A stretch of DNA of 64,000 nucleotides, from NCBI RefSeq assembly GCF_015291625.1, contig NZ_CP030047.1, positions 3,534,001 through 3,598,000 of the forward strand, written 5' to 3'. Both the position numbers and the translations under genes were made by a program. The notes under the pieces were generated by a model, which ran no database searches, had not been told where the DNA came from, and saw only the letters and a program-made list of their open reading frames with translations. The stretch is from Bradyrhizobium sp. CCBAU 53421 (GTDB taxonomy: Bacteria; Pseudomonadota; Alphaproteobacteria; Rhizobiales; Xanthobacteraceae). Below, piece after piece: positions 36,306-45,412 of this stretch; positions within the stretch are counted from its first letter, which is position 1; each line of letters starts with the position of its first letter.

Positions 36306-37865
36306 TCAGTGCCTGAAGCCGCCACGGTGGCCGCCGCTCATTCCGCCGGGGTGTGAGCCGGTCGGGCTTGGGTGGAACGCGGTATGGCCACCACCCGATC
36401 CCATCCGGCTGACACGCGTGTTCTGCCGCTCGGCGCGGACGTGCTGCCCGCCGTTGTCCTTCATGATCCGGTTCGACGAGGTGTTGCCGGCATTGGCTCC
36501 AGGAAGGTTCGCAACCTTGCCCTTGCCGATTGAGCCCGGCGCGTCGACCGGCTTCGCGCCTGATGCGGGCATGGTCACGATCTTGCCGACGGTGCTCTGG
36601 GCGCCGGCATTGAGCGGCTGGAAGGTCTGACGGTTTGACAGCCGCGTGAACTGCATCAGCGGGATTGCCTTCGGCTGCGCCTGCAGCTTCAACGCCGCCT
36701 GCGCGTAAGGGCTGCCAGCGAAATTGTCGTGGAAGGTCTTGTAGGCGAACGGCGTGTTGGCAAGCACAGCCTTGTGCCAGGCCGCGACCTGCAACCAGTT
36801 CGTCAGCAGGAAGCGAATGCGCTCGCACAGCGGATCGCGCGGATACAGCCGGATGAACTCCTCGTAGTATTCCGGCCGGCCCTCGGACAGCACGAAGTCA
36901 TAGGCCTGACGCACCGAGCGGTTCGGCAGGTTCGATGCCATCTGCACGATTGGGCCGTTCGCCGGCGCACGCGCCGACGCGCCCGCGGTGTCGCCGAAGA
37001 AATAGAAATCGGAGGTCAGCGACGAGCTTTCCCAGGGCGTCTGGCGGCCGTCGGTCGTCGAGTTGACGTCGAGGCGGATGCGCTTGAACAGCTGCTCGAT
37101 CGGCAGATTGGGTTCGCGCGCCAGGCGCAGGAAGGCGTTGGTGTAGGGACTGTGGCCGTTGCTGCCGTCCTGCGCCTCCATGCCGGGCGCGGTCGAATAG
37201 CCGACGATCGAGCCGCTGGGTGCGTCGACCACGGCAAGGCCGCGGCCGGCGTCGTTGACGTTCGGAAACGGGTTGTTGCGGCAGGCGTCGAGCACCACGA
37301 TGCGCATCCGGCTCGGGATGTTCTCGAGCGTGCCCATCACGTCGACGAGGCGCACCGCATTGCCGTCGAGGTCGGACGGCGTTGCGATCCTGGCATCGAC
37401 CGGAATCAGATAGTTCTCACCGGCAAGCTGCACGCCGTGGCCGGCGTAGTAGATCATCGCGACCGTGCCGGGGCCGCGCGCCGCGACCTTGTCGGAGAAA
37501 TCCCGCAACACTTTCACCATGTCGCTTTGCCTGAGGTCGGTCGCGGAGATCACCTCGAAGCCGGCCGCGTTCAACAGCTCGGCCATCGACTGCGCGTCAT
37601 TGCCGGGATTGGCGAGTCTTGGCGCATTCTCATAGTTCGCATTGCCGATCACCAACGCGACGCGCTGCTCGGGGCCGCGCAGCGCGCCCGGCACCGCCGC
37701 CGCTGATGTCGCGGGCGAAGCCGCCTGGTCGACGGAGTGTGCCGGCGCCTGCGCTGCATTGCCGACGGTGATGCCGCCGGTCTCGGCAGTCGCTGTGCCC
37801 GATACACCGAGGCTGAACAGGCCGAGCAATGCGGCCGATATCATGATGGATGTCAGGCGGACCAT
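36306..37865 (-). CDS. Secreted caspase-like peptidase (family C14, orthocaspase)
   Basis: 519 residues. A signal peptide (residues 1-28, ending ATAE) precedes a caspase p20 domain with the catalytic histidine in YYAGHGVQ (H143) and cysteine in LDACRNNPF (C195). The family marker RVALVIGNANYEN is at about residue 68. The middle part (300-400) is alpha-helical. The C-terminal 120 residues are low-complexity, rich in Gly, His, Ser and Pro, ending in GGHRGGFRH. Bacterial orthocaspases cleave after Arg or Lys, usually with calcium. The start at 37865 follows GGGAG. The exported location is unusual relative to cytosolic metacaspases. Confidence 0.88.
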   Translation of the reverse strand: MVRLTSIMISAALLGLFSLGVSGTATAETGGITVGNAAQAPAHSVDQAASPATSAAAVPGALRGPEQRVALVIGNANYENAPRLANPGNDAQSMAELLNAAGFEVISATDLRQSDMVKVLRDFSDKVAARGPGTVAMIYYAGHGVQLAGENYLIPVDARIATPSDLDGNAVRLVDVMGTLENIPSRMRIVVLDACRNNPFPNVNDAGRGLAVVDAPSGSIVGYSTAPGMEAQDGSNGHSPYTNAFLRLAREPNLPIEQLFKRIRLDVNSTTDGRQTPWESSSLTSDFYFFGDTAGASARAPANGPIVQMASNLPNRSVRQAYDFVLSEGRPEYYEEFIRLYPRDPLCERIRFLLTNWLQVAAWHKAVLANTPFAYKTFHDNFAGSPYAQAALKLQAQPKAIPLMQFTRLSNRQTFQPLNAGAQSTVGKIVTMPASGAKPVDAPGSIGKGKVANLPGANAGNTSSNRIMKDNGGQHVRAERQNTRVSRMGSGGGHTAFHPSPTGSHPGGMSGGHRGGFRH

Positions 37866-37984
37866 GGCGCGCTCCCAAAGCTGGTCCCGGTGCGGGACCG
37901 GTCGCGGCAAGGCTAGGCGCGGACGCGCCCGCCGTACGTGAATTGGGTCACGCTGCGCGGGTGGTCAAACGGGAACAAACCGCC

Positions 37985-38338
37985 TCAAGGGAAGCTGCGG
38001 ATGACTTCGATCGGCCCGACGATTGCAGCATTGAATGCCGGCAGGTCCTCCGCCGGAATCCAGTATTCGAGATGTGCGCGGCCGCCTGCCTCCTGCACAT
38101 CGTAGCGATCGATGAAGCTTCGCTCGACCTGAAACCTTGTGACGAATCCAGCGCCACTTGCGGGTACGTTCCAGTCGCGCGCGATCTTTGCGGCATATTC
38201 TTCCGTCAGGACCGGATAGAAGATCGGTTGATCGGGAAGCCGTGGCGGAAAGGCTCGCATGCCACTCTGCTCGATCAGTGCGAGCTCCTGGGGGCCTACT
38301 GGTCGCCAAAGAGTGATCGTGGCGGCTTTTTCCGACAT
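37985..38338 (-). CDS. Conserved small protein (ADP-ribosylation/crystallin J1-annotated family)
   Basis: 117 residues, cytoplasmic, no signal peptide. The sequence ITLWRPVGPQELALIEQSG, followed by AFPPRLPDQPIFYPVL and ARDWN, belongs to a small conserved family commonly annotated as ADP-ribosylation/crystallin J1. No biochemical function is established. It lies 12 bases downstream of the 428-residue acidic protein and so probably shares its transcript. The catalytic motif of true ADP-ribosylglycohydrolases is not visible, so the inherited name should be treated with caution. Confidence 0.7.
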   Translation of the reverse strand: MSEKAATITLWRPVGPQELALIEQSGMRAFPPRLPDQPIFYPVLTEEYAAKIARDWNVPASGAGFVTRFQVERSFIDRYDVQEAGGRAHLEYWIPAEDLPAFNAAIVGPIEVIRSFP

Positions 38339-38350
38339 CGGATCGAGCGC

Positions 38351-39637
38351 CTACGAGAAGAACGCGATCTTCTCGGCCTGGCTCATGCGGCGGATCGGCG
38401 CGAGCGGATCGTTGGCCGCGACGCTCGGCTTCTTCAGCAGGCCGCTGGCGATGATGGTCGAGCCGAGCGAGACCTCCGCGGCGGGAGCGGGAGCCTCAAC
38501 GATGGTCGGCAGAGGCGGCGGTGCGGCCGCCGGCGCCGCGGCAACTGTCGCTGCGGCCATCAAGGGCGGCTCGACCCTGACCTCGACCTTCGGCTCGGGC
38601 GGCGGTGCAGGCTCAGGCTGAATGGCCGGCGCATCCATCTCGGGCTCGGCGGCCATCGCCTCGGCGACGCGCATCTCCTCGGCTGCGCGCATTTCCTCGG
38701 CGATCGCGTCTTCGTCGATCGGATCGGGCGCGCCCATCTCCATCGCGATGAGGTCGAGCACCGCTTCGTCCTCGGCATCGGCGGCGGCCTCGTCGGTGAC
38801 GCGGGCGAGCTCTGCGGCTTCGGCTTCGGCCAGCGCAGCTTCCGCCTTGAGCCATGCTTCGCTCGGCTCTCGCATGGCGGCCGCGGTAGCCTCAGGGACC
38901 GGCGTTGCAACGGGTGCCGCGGCGAGCGGCGTTGTGACAGCCTCTTGAGACGGCGCCGGCGGCGTCGCGGTGGCAGTCGCGTCGGGCGCAGCGCTTTCGG
39001 CCACTGGTTGCGCCGAGGGGGCAGCCGCGGACGTTTCCGCAACCGGTGCTTCGGCGGCGGCCGGTTCGGCCGCGGGCGTCGCCCCTTGGTCCGGATCGAA
39101 TTCGCTGAGCCGGCGGGCCAGCGCCGCGAAGGCGGCGTCGAGCACGGCCTTGGCGTCGTTCATCGAGACCTCGGCGGCGCCGGCCTCGATCGCGCTGGCC
39201 TGCGAATCGATGATGTCGCAGATCCGGCCGTCATTGCCGATTTCGCGCAGCCGCCAGGAGATCTCCCGAATCACCCGCACGCCCTTGCGCACCGGCCCGA
39301 GGTTCTGATCGAAGCTGATGCCGTCGAGCGCCGCGATGGCGGAGGCCTGGGCGACCTCGATCGCGCTGCGCATGGCGGCCAGCGTCTCTGCCAGCTGCTC
39401 GTCCCTGACGGCCGCTGCGGCGGCCTGCCGCTGCGCGCTGAGGCTTTCCTCGATCCGAGCCACGGCATCGAGCACCATGCGGGTGTCGGCATTGCGGTTG
39501 CGCTTGGCGTATTCGCCGAGGAACCAGCGGCCCCGCGAGGTCTCCATGAAGGCCGCGCTGATCGCGGCATAGTCCTCCTCGCTCGGCAGGGCCGCGCGGG
39601 CGGATATCGGCGACAGGGCGAATGCTTCTTCGGCCAT
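38351..39637 (-). CDS. Acidic Ala/Pro/Glu-rich protein conserved in Rhizobiales
   Basis: 428 residues. Residues 1-150 look folded and helical (DYAAISAAFMETSRGRWFLGEYAKRNR, then a coiled-coil-like stretch). Residues 190-390 are low-complexity, rich in Ala, Pro and Glu. The C terminus ends PLAPIRRMSQAEKIAFFS, a short conserved tail. The N-terminal helical part with DTRMVLDAVARIE resembles uncharacterised Rhizobiales proteins. No function is assigned. The start at 39637 has GGAG eight bases upstream and lies divergent to an MFS gene. Confidence 0.65.
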   Translation of the reverse strand: MAEEAFALSPISARAALPSEEDYAAISAAFMETSRGRWFLGEYAKRNRNADTRMVLDAVARIEESLSAQRQAAAAAVRDEQLAETLAAMRSAIEVAQASAIAALDGISFDQNLGPVRKGVRVIREISWRLREIGNDGRICDIIDSQASAIEAGAAEVSMNDAKAVLDAAFAALARRLSEFDPDQGATPAAEPAAAEAPVAETSAAAPSAQPVAESAAPDATATATPPAPSQEAVTTPLAAAPVATPVPEATAAAMREPSEAWLKAEAALAEAEAAELARVTDEAAADAEDEAVLDLIAMEMGAPDPIDEDAIAEEMRAAEEMRVAEAMAAEPEMDAPAIQPEPAPPPEPKVEVRVEPPLMAAATVAAAPAAAPPPLPTIVEAPAPAAEVSLGSTIIASGLLKKPSVAANDPLAPIRRMSQAEKIAFFS

Positions 39638-39712
39638 CACAATCTCTCCGCGCAAATCACTGCGCGTTACGCTAACGATCACCACGATATCGCGCGAATC
39701 GCAATTGAATTG

Positions 39713-40912
39713 ATGTCTTCCGAATCACAAATCCCCATCGCAGCCAAAGTTGCGTCGCGGCGATTCGCGCGCAGCCTCGCGGCATTCTATGCCACGACGT
39801 TCGGGATGACCGGTGTCCACCTGCCTTTCTTCACGGTGTGGCTGAAGGCGATCGGGATCGATGCCACCTGGATCGGCATCATCACCGCGGTCCCGCCGGT
39901 GACGCGCTTCACCGTGCTGCCGCTGATTACCGCGGCGGCGGAGCGCCGCCAGATGCTGCGCGGCGCGCTGATCGCCACCGGATTCGCCACGGCGCTCGGC
40001 TTTGCTGTGATCGGCACCCAGCACCAGCCCTTCGTGCTGCTCGCGGTCTATGCGCTGACCTGCTGCGTGTGGACGCCGCTGGTGCCGCTCACCGACGCCT
40101 ATGCGCTACGCGGCGTCAGGCAATTCGGCCTCAGCTACGGGCCGCTGCGGCTGTGGGGTTCGGCGGCCTTCGCGGTCTGCGCACTCGTGAGCGGGTTCCT
40201 GCTGCGCTATGTCGCGGAGGTCGATCTGATCTGGATCATCACGGCCGTGACCGTGCTCGGCGCGCTCGTCGGGCTGACATTACGTCCGCTGGGCCGCCCG
40301 GCGGCCACCGTCGCGCATGCGGGTGGCGTGCCGAGGCTGCTGCGCAATCCGACCTTCCTCGCCATCATCGTGTCCTCGGCGCTGATCCAGGGCAGCCACG
40401 GCGCCTATTACATCTTCGCATCGATTGCCTGGCAGCAGGCCGGTTTCAGCGGCCTGACCATCGCGGTCCTCTGGGTGCTCGGCGTGATCGCAGAGATCGT
40501 GCTGTTTGCGGCCTCGCCGCGCTTCACGCTGCCGTCGGCGGTGCTGGTGATGATCGCGGCCGCCAGCGCCGTCGCGCGCTGGGCGATCACCGCGCAGGAT
40601 CCGCCGCTTGCGGTGCTGGCGGTGGTCCAGCTCGGACATGGGCTCAGCTTCGGCCTGACTCAGGTCGGCATCATGGGGTTGATGGTGCATCACGTGCCGC
40701 CTCATGTGATGGCGCGCGCGCAAGGCTATCTCACCGCCTGCGGCGGCATCGTCGCGAGCACCACGGCGATCGTCAGCGGCATGGTCTATGCGCGCTTCGG
40801 GCTCGGCGTCTATGACATGATGGCCGCGATGGCGGCGACCGGCGGGCTGGTGATGTGGCTGGCGCGGCATAGGTTCGTCGTTGCGACCAAGCCGGATACC
40901 GGTTCAGGCTAG
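39713..40912 (+). CDS. MFS transporter (MFS_1-like)
   Basis: 399 residues with twelve membrane helices. The N terminus FYATTFGMTGVHLPFFTVWLKAIG and GLSYGPLRLWGSAAFAV resemble the MFS_1-like/PPP (HcaT-type) group that includes nucleoside- and phenylpropionate-like transporters. The substrate is not known. Upstream in-frame sequence back to 37850 is antisense to the acidic protein and caspase genes and was rejected. The start ATG 39713 is 76 bases from the divergent gene. Confidence 0.83.
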   Translation: MSSESQIPIAAKVASRRFARSLAAFYATTFGMTGVHLPFFTVWLKAIGIDATWIGIITAVPPVTRFTVLPLITAAAERRQMLRGALIATGFATALGFAVIGTQHQPFVLLAVYALTCCVWTPLVPLTDAYALRGVRQFGLSYGPLRLWGSAAFAVCALVSGFLLRYVAEVDLIWIITAVTVLGALVGLTLRPLGRPAATVAHAGGVPRLLRNPTFLAIIVSSALIQGSHGAYYIFASIAWQQAGFSGLTIAVLWVLGVIAEIVLFAASPRFTLPSAVLVMIAAASAVARWAITAQDPPLAVLAVVQLGHGLSFGLTQVGIMGLMVHHVPPHVMARAQGYLTACGGIVASTTAIVSGMVYARFGLGVYDMMAAMAATGGLVMWLARHRFVVATKPDTGSG

Positions 40913-40940
40913 GCAAAGCGACGCGTGTTCGAGCTGTCTC

Positions 40941-41273
40941 TCATTGCAATGGCGGCAGGAGTGCCTTGCTCCGACGATGCCGGATTAGACGCAGAGCAAA
41001 AAATGCCGCGACTATGCCACCGGCAATGCCGGCGGATGCCAGCCAGGCCAGAAAGAGACAAACGGCGAAGCGTGACTGGAATGTTGTCTCCCCCACAAAG
41101 GGCGACGCGGCGAAGATCGCGGGATAAAGCGAGAGAACCGCTCCCCCGGCAAAGCTGATTGCCACAGCAGATGCCAGGCGGATGGAGAACTTGAAAAGCA
41201 GGATGCCGAATGCGCAGACGAAGAGCATCCCGGCGAGCGTGGCCATGATGAGGAGTACGAACAAAGGTCCCAT
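40941..41273 (-). CDS. Three-helix hypothetical membrane protein
   Basis: 110 residues with three predicted membrane segments (about 5-30, 35-55 and 70-95) and a basic C terminus (RLIRHRRSKALL). No family is recognised. It follows the dipeptide epimerase gene by 48 bases on the same strand and may be in its transcript. A coding gene is plausible but support is limited to its hydrophobic pattern and start codon. Confidence 0.5.
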   Translation of the reverse strand: MGPLFVLLIMATLAGMLFVCAFGILLFKFSIRLASAVAISFAGGAVLSLYPAIFAASPFVGETTFQSRFAVCLFLAWLASAGIAGGIVAAFFALRLIRHRRSKALLPPLQ

Positions 41274-41321
41274 GGCTCTTGCCTTATCGACGAGGATGCC
41301 GAGACAGCCTTTTGGCCGCGG

Positions 41322-42323
41322 TCATCCCCAGAGCGCGGCATCCGGCGGATAGACCAGGCTGCCCTCGTAGCGCAGGCCATTGTCGCGGTCCCTGGCCAGC
41401 AACAGCGGGCCGTCGAGATCGACGAAGCGCGCGGCTTGCGCGATCAGCATCGCCGGCGCCATCGCGAGCGAGGTCGCGACCATGCAGCCGATCATGATCT
41501 CGAAGCCGAGCGCGCTTGCGGCGTCCGCCATCGCGAGTGCCTCGGTCAGCCCGCCGGTCTTGTCGAGCTTGATGTTGACGGCGTCATAGCGGCCGCGCAG
41601 GCCTTCGAGCGAGGCGCGGTCGTGCACGCTTTCGTCGGCGCAGACCGCGACCGGGCGCTTGATCTGCGCCAGCGCCTCGTCCTTGCCCGCCGGCAGCGGC
41701 TGCTCGATCAGCGTGACGCCGGCATCGGCGCAGGCCGCGAGATTGGCGGCGAGGTTGGCCTCGGTCCAGGCTTCATTGGCGTCGACGATTAGTTCGGAGG
41801 CCGGCGCGGCCTTGCGCACGGCGGCGATACGCGCCGCGTCGCCATCGCCGCCGAGCTTGATCTTGAGCAGCGCGCGATGCGCGGCCATGGCGGTGGCCTC
41901 CGCCATCGCCTCTGGTGTCCCGAGCGAGATCGTATAGGCGGTGGTGCGCCGCTCCGGCGCGGGCCGGCCGAGCAGGTTCCAGATGCGCTGACCGGCGCGT
42001 TTGGCCTCGAGGTCCGCCAGCGCGCAATCCAGCGCATTGCGGGCGGCGCCGGCGGGCATCCGGGTTTGCAGGGCGATCCGGTCCATGCCGCCGGCGAGCG
42101 GCTCCCGCATCGCCTGGATCGCCTGCAGCGTCGCTTCGGGCGTTTCGCCGTAGCGCGGGTAGGGTACGCATTCGCCGCGGCCGATCAGGCCGCCCTGGCT
42201 CACCTCGGCCACCACGACGACGGCCTCGGTCTTGGCGCCGCGGCTGATCGTGAAGCTCCCGGCGATCGGCCAGCGCTCGATCCCAACGCTCAGGGAAATC
42301 GCTTCGGATGGGCTGGAAGTCAT
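41322..42323 (-). CDS. Dipeptide epimerase (L-Ala-D/L-Glu epimerase-like, enolase superfamily)
   Basis: 333 residues. The enolase-superfamily barrel shows the base pair KIKLGG near residue 150, the metal ligands VDANEAW, EQPLP and CADES, and the second base in NIKLDKTGG near residue 255. This matches muconate-lactonising subgroup dipeptide epimerases, which recycle murein-derived L-Ala-D-Glu. The N-terminal domain caps the active site. It is divergent from the Mla operon. Substrate specificity among dipeptides is inferred. Confidence 0.88.
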   Translation of the reverse strand: MTSSPSEAISLSVGIERWPIAGSFTISRGAKTEAVVVVAEVSQGGLIGRGECVPYPRYGETPEATLQAIQAMREPLAGGMDRIALQTRMPAGAARNALDCALADLEAKRAGQRIWNLLGRPAPERRTTAYTISLGTPEAMAEATAMAAHRALLKIKLGGDGDAARIAAVRKAAPASELIVDANEAWTEANLAANLAACADAGVTLIEQPLPAGKDEALAQIKRPVAVCADESVHDRASLEGLRGRYDAVNIKLDKTGGLTEALAMADAASALGFEIMIGCMVATSLAMAPAMLIAQAARFVDLDGPLLLARDRDNGLRYEGSLVYPPDAALWG

Positions 42324-42464
42324 TTTAAAGTCTACTATTTCCTGAACCGTAGCTTGCGACGCGCAACCAACTATGGCTGGTTAGCGACAGATTCGACAAG
42401 CCGATCCGGCAGCGCCGGAGATCTGAGTGAGCGGCGGCCAGCCGGCTTGAGGGGTAGGCAAAAG

Positions 42465-43598
42465 GTGACCGGCGACCCGACACTGGAGCGGATAGCCCAA
42501 GGCGAAGGACTGGCGTTGTGCGCGGCGGGCAATTGGACGGCCCGCTTTGCGCCCGCGCTCGAGCGCATCGTCTCCGACGCGGAAAAGTTGCGCGGCAGCC
42601 GGCCCCACATCTTCATCGACGTGTCGCAGGTCGCAAGCCTCGACACGTTCGGTGCCTGGCTGATCGAGCGGCTGCGCCGCAGCCTCAGCGATGCCAGCGC
42701 CGAAGCGGAGATCGCGGGCCTCTCGGCCAATTATTCCAGCCTGGTCGACGAGGTCCGCCGTGTCGGCCCTGCGCCGAGGGTCGTGAACGACCGGCTGTCG
42801 GTCACCGGCATGCTCGAGCAGATCGGCCGCACCGTGGCCGGGGTCGGCGGCACGATCATCGGCCTCATCGACATGCTCGGCGCGGTGCTGGCCGCGGCCG
42901 GCAAGGTGCTGATCCATCCGCGCAGCTTCCGCCTGACCTCGACGGTGCATCACCTCGAGCAGGTGTGCTGGCGTGCTGTGCCGATCGTGGTGCTGATCAC
43001 CTTCCTGATCGGCTGCATCATCTCGCAGCAGGGCATCTTCCATTTCCGCAGGTTCGGCGCCGACATCTTCGTGGTCGACATGCTGGGCGTGCTGGTGCTG
43101 CGCGAGATCGGCGTGCTGCTGGTCGCGATCATGGTCGCGGGTCGTTCCGGCTCGGCCTATACCGCCGAGCTCGGCTCGATGAAGATGCGCGAGGAGATCG
43201 ATGCGCTGCGCACCATGGGCTTCGATCCGATCGAGGTCCTGATCCTGCCGCGCATGCTGGCGCTGGTGCTGGCGCTGCCGATCCTGGCCTTTCTCGGCGC
43301 GATGGCCGCGCTCTATGGCGGCGGCCTGGTGGCCTGGCTCTATGGTGGCGTCGATCCGGAGGCCTTCCTGCTCCGCCTTCGTGATGCCATATCGATCGAC
43401 CATTTCATCGTCGGCATGGTCAAGGCGCCGGTGATGGCCGCGGTGATCGGCATCGTCGCCTGCGTCGAAGGGCTGGCGGTACAGGGCTCGGCGGAGTCGC
43501 TCGGCCAGCACACCACCGCGTCGGTGGTGAAAGGGATATTCTTCGTGATCGTGATGGACGGCGTGTTCGCGATCTTCTTCGCCTCGATCGGGATGTGA
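42465..43598 (+). CDS. Lipid-transport ABC permease with N-terminal STAS domain (MlaB-MlaE fusion)
   Basis: 377 residues. Residues 1-110 form a STAS domain (FIDVSQVASLDTFGAWLIERL) equivalent to MlaB. Residues 130-377 are a MlaE permease with five to six helices and GRSGSAYTAELGSMKMREEIDALRTMG, the coupling region for the ATPase. It is the membrane part of an Mla/TGD-type transporter that moves phospholipids across the periplasm. The GTG at 42465 is used as start because no ATG precedes the STAS fold. The next gene starts inside its stop codon (GTGA). Confidence 0.87.
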   Translation: MTGDPTLERIAQGEGLALCAAGNWTARFAPALERIVSDAEKLRGSRPHIFIDVSQVASLDTFGAWLIERLRRSLSDASAEAEIAGLSANYSSLVDEVRRVGPAPRVVNDRLSVTGMLEQIGRTVAGVGGTIIGLIDMLGAVLAAAGKVLIHPRSFRLTSTVHHLEQVCWRAVPIVVLITFLIGCIISQQGIFHFRRFGADIFVVDMLGVLVLREIGVLLVAIMVAGRSGSAYTAELGSMKMREEIDALRTMGFDPIEVLILPRMLALVLALPILAFLGAMAALYGGGLVAWLYGGVDPEAFLLRLRDAISIDHFIVGMVKAPVMAAVIGIVACVEGLAVQGSAESLGQHTTASVVKGIFFVIVMDGVFAIFFASIGM

Positions 43599-43600
43599 TC

Positions 43601-44368
43601 ATGGCCGAGCAAGACGACGCCATCATCCGGGTCCGCGACATCACCGTGCAGTTCGGCAAGACGCGCGTGCTCGACGGCCTCGACCTCGACGTCAAGCGCG
43701 GCGAGATCCTCGGCTTCGTCGGCCCGTCGGGCGCCGGCAAGTCGGTGCTGACGCGCACCATCATTGGCCTGGTGCCGAAAGTCTCCGGCCGCATCGAAGT
43801 GTTCGGCGTCGATCTCGATGCCGCGAATTCGTCGCAGCGCCGCGCCGTCGAGCGGCGCTGGGGCATCCTGTTCCAGCAGGGCGCGCTGTTCTCCTCGCTC
43901 ACGGTGCGCCAGAACATCCAGTTTCCGGCGCGCGAATATCTGCGCGTCTCGCAGCGGCTGCTCGACGAGATCATGGTGGCGAAGCTGGTGATGGTCGGGC
44001 TGAAGCCCGAGGTCGCCGATCGCTACCCGTCGGAACTGTCCGGCGGCATGATCAAGCGTGTCGCGCTGGCGCGCGCACTCGCGCTCGATCCGGAGCTGGT
44101 GTTTCTCGACGAGCCGACCTCGGGCCTCGATCCGATCGGCGCCGGCGAGTTCGACGAGCTGGTGCGCACCCTGCAGCGCACTTTGGGGCTGACCGTTTTC
44201 ATGGTAACCCACGATCTCGATAGTCTATACACCGCATGCGACCGGATCGCCGTTTTAGGGAACGGTAAGATCATTGCTGCAGGATCGATCGCCGACATGA
44301 AGGCATCGCAGCATCCATGGCTGCAGCAATATTTCAACGGCAAGCGCGCCCGTGCCGTTGTGGCCTAG
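43601..44368 (+). CDS. Lipid-transport ABC ATPase (MlaF-like)
   Basis: About 255 residues with Walker A (GPSGAGKS), a signature of the MlaF type (LSGGMIKR), Walker B (LVFLDEPTSGLDP) and the switch histidine (VTHDLDS). It energises the STAS-MlaE permease encoded just upstream. A GTG at 43595 overlaps the permease stop (GTGA) and is an alternative start. The ATG at 43601 is preferred by codon type only. The C-terminal IADMKASQHPWLQQYF is a family-typical tail. Confidence 0.9.
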   Translation: MAEQDDAIIRVRDITVQFGKTRVLDGLDLDVKRGEILGFVGPSGAGKSVLTRTIIGLVPKVSGRIEVFGVDLDAANSSQRRAVERRWGILFQQGALFSSLTVRQNIQFPAREYLRVSQRLLDEIMVAKLVMVGLKPEVADRYPSELSGGMIKRVALARALALDPELVFLDEPTSGLDPIGAGEFDELVRTLQRTLGLTVFMVTHDLDSLYTACDRIAVLGNGKIIAAGSIADMKASQHPWLQQYFNGKRARAVVA

Positions 44369-44370
44369 CC

Positions 44371-44412
44371 CATGATCCCGAAACCTGGAGCCGATTTTCG
44401 GACGAGATCATG
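44371..44412. repeat. Dispersed palindromic repeat, family 1 (diverged)
   Basis: An imperfect palindrome CATGATC-CCGAAA ... TTTTCGG ... GATCATG located in the gap between the MlaF and MCE genes. It is a degenerate copy of the 936-984 element. It may add structure to the operon mRNA. Confidence 0.55.
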
Positions 44413-44488
44413 CGCCAACAGGGAATTCGACGGGCCCGAACGCAGCCTGACTGCGTGCGGGTCCAAGAGTGATGAACGCGAGTAGGTG

Positions 44489-45364
44489 ATGGAAACGCGG
44501 GCGAACTACGTCTTGATCGGGGCTTTCACGCTGGCGGTGATCGCCGCGGCGTTCGGCTTCGTGTTGTGGTTCCAGAGCCTGCACACCACCAAGCAGCGCA
44601 GCCCCTTGCGGGTAATCTTCGAGGGGCCGGCGTCGGGCCTGCGCAATGGCGGCAACGTCAATTTTAACGGTATCCGGATAGGGGAAGTGGTCTCGGTCAA
44701 GCTCGACAACCCGAGACGCGTGGTCGCGCTGGCGATGATCGAGAACAACGCACCGCTGCGCAAGGACACCCTGGTCGGCCTCGAATTCCAGGGCCTGACC
44801 GGCGTCGCCGCGATCTCGCTGAAGGGCGGCGAGGAGGCCGCCCCGCCGGTGCCGCTGGATGAGGACGGCATCCCGGTTCTGACCGCCGATCCGAACGCGC
44901 TGCAGGACGTCACCGAGGCGATCCGTGCCACCTTGCAGAACGTCAACCGCATCGTCGCCGACAACCAGCAGTCGGTGAAGAATTCGCTGAAGAATCTCGA
45001 GGTCTTCACCCAGGCCTTGGCGCGCAATTCCGAGAAGATCGACAACGTGATGCTCAAGGTCGACGGCGTGATGGGCAAGGCCGACAATCTGATGCTGGGC
45101 CTCAATGCGATCGCCGGCGGCAACAACGGCAGCGAGTTGAACCTGATGGTGAAGTCGATCCGCGAGCTCGCCGACAACGTCGACAAGCGTACCAATCTCC
45201 TGATCAACGACGGCCGCCGCACGCTGTCCGACATCAGCCGCGCCGTGAACAATTTCGATCGCAATCCGAGCCGGGTGATCTTCGGCGGCAGCAACAACGC
45301 CGCGCCCGAGCCTGCGCCGGCTCCCGCCGCAGCACCGGCCGGGCCGCGGCGGCGGCAGCAGTGA
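44489..45364 (+). CDS. MCE family lipid-binding protein (MlaD-like)
   Basis: 291 residues. A single N-terminal membrane anchor (residues 7-26) is followed by one MCE domain (about 40-120) with GLRNGGNVNFNGIRIGEV. A helical region (150-260) and a Pro/Ala-rich basic tail follow. The MCE ring forms the periplasmic substrate channel of the permease-ATPase encoded upstream. No MlaC or MlaA partner is found nearby. The ATG at 44489 is preceded by an adjacent GTG. Confidence 0.88.
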   Translation: METRANYVLIGAFTLAVIAAAFGFVLWFQSLHTTKQRSPLRVIFEGPASGLRNGGNVNFNGIRIGEVVSVKLDNPRRVVALAMIENNAPLRKDTLVGLEFQGLTGVAAISLKGGEEAAPPVPLDEDGIPVLTADPNALQDVTEAIRATLQNVNRIVADNQQSVKNSLKNLEVFTQALARNSEKIDNVMLKVDGVMGKADNLMLGLNAIAGGNNGSELNLMVKSIRELADNVDKRTNLLINDGRRTLSDISRAVNNFDRNPSRVIFGGSNNAAPEPAPAPAAAPAGPRRRQQ

Positions 45365-45412
45365 CGTAGCGGGCCAGCGGCAAGTAGCGAGTAGGGTTCG
45401 CTGCTATAGACG

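Noticed and set aside
37850..39712. A long N-terminal extension of the MFS gene at 39713
   Set aside because: It is antisense to the caspase and acidic protein genes; the transporter begins naturally at 39713.
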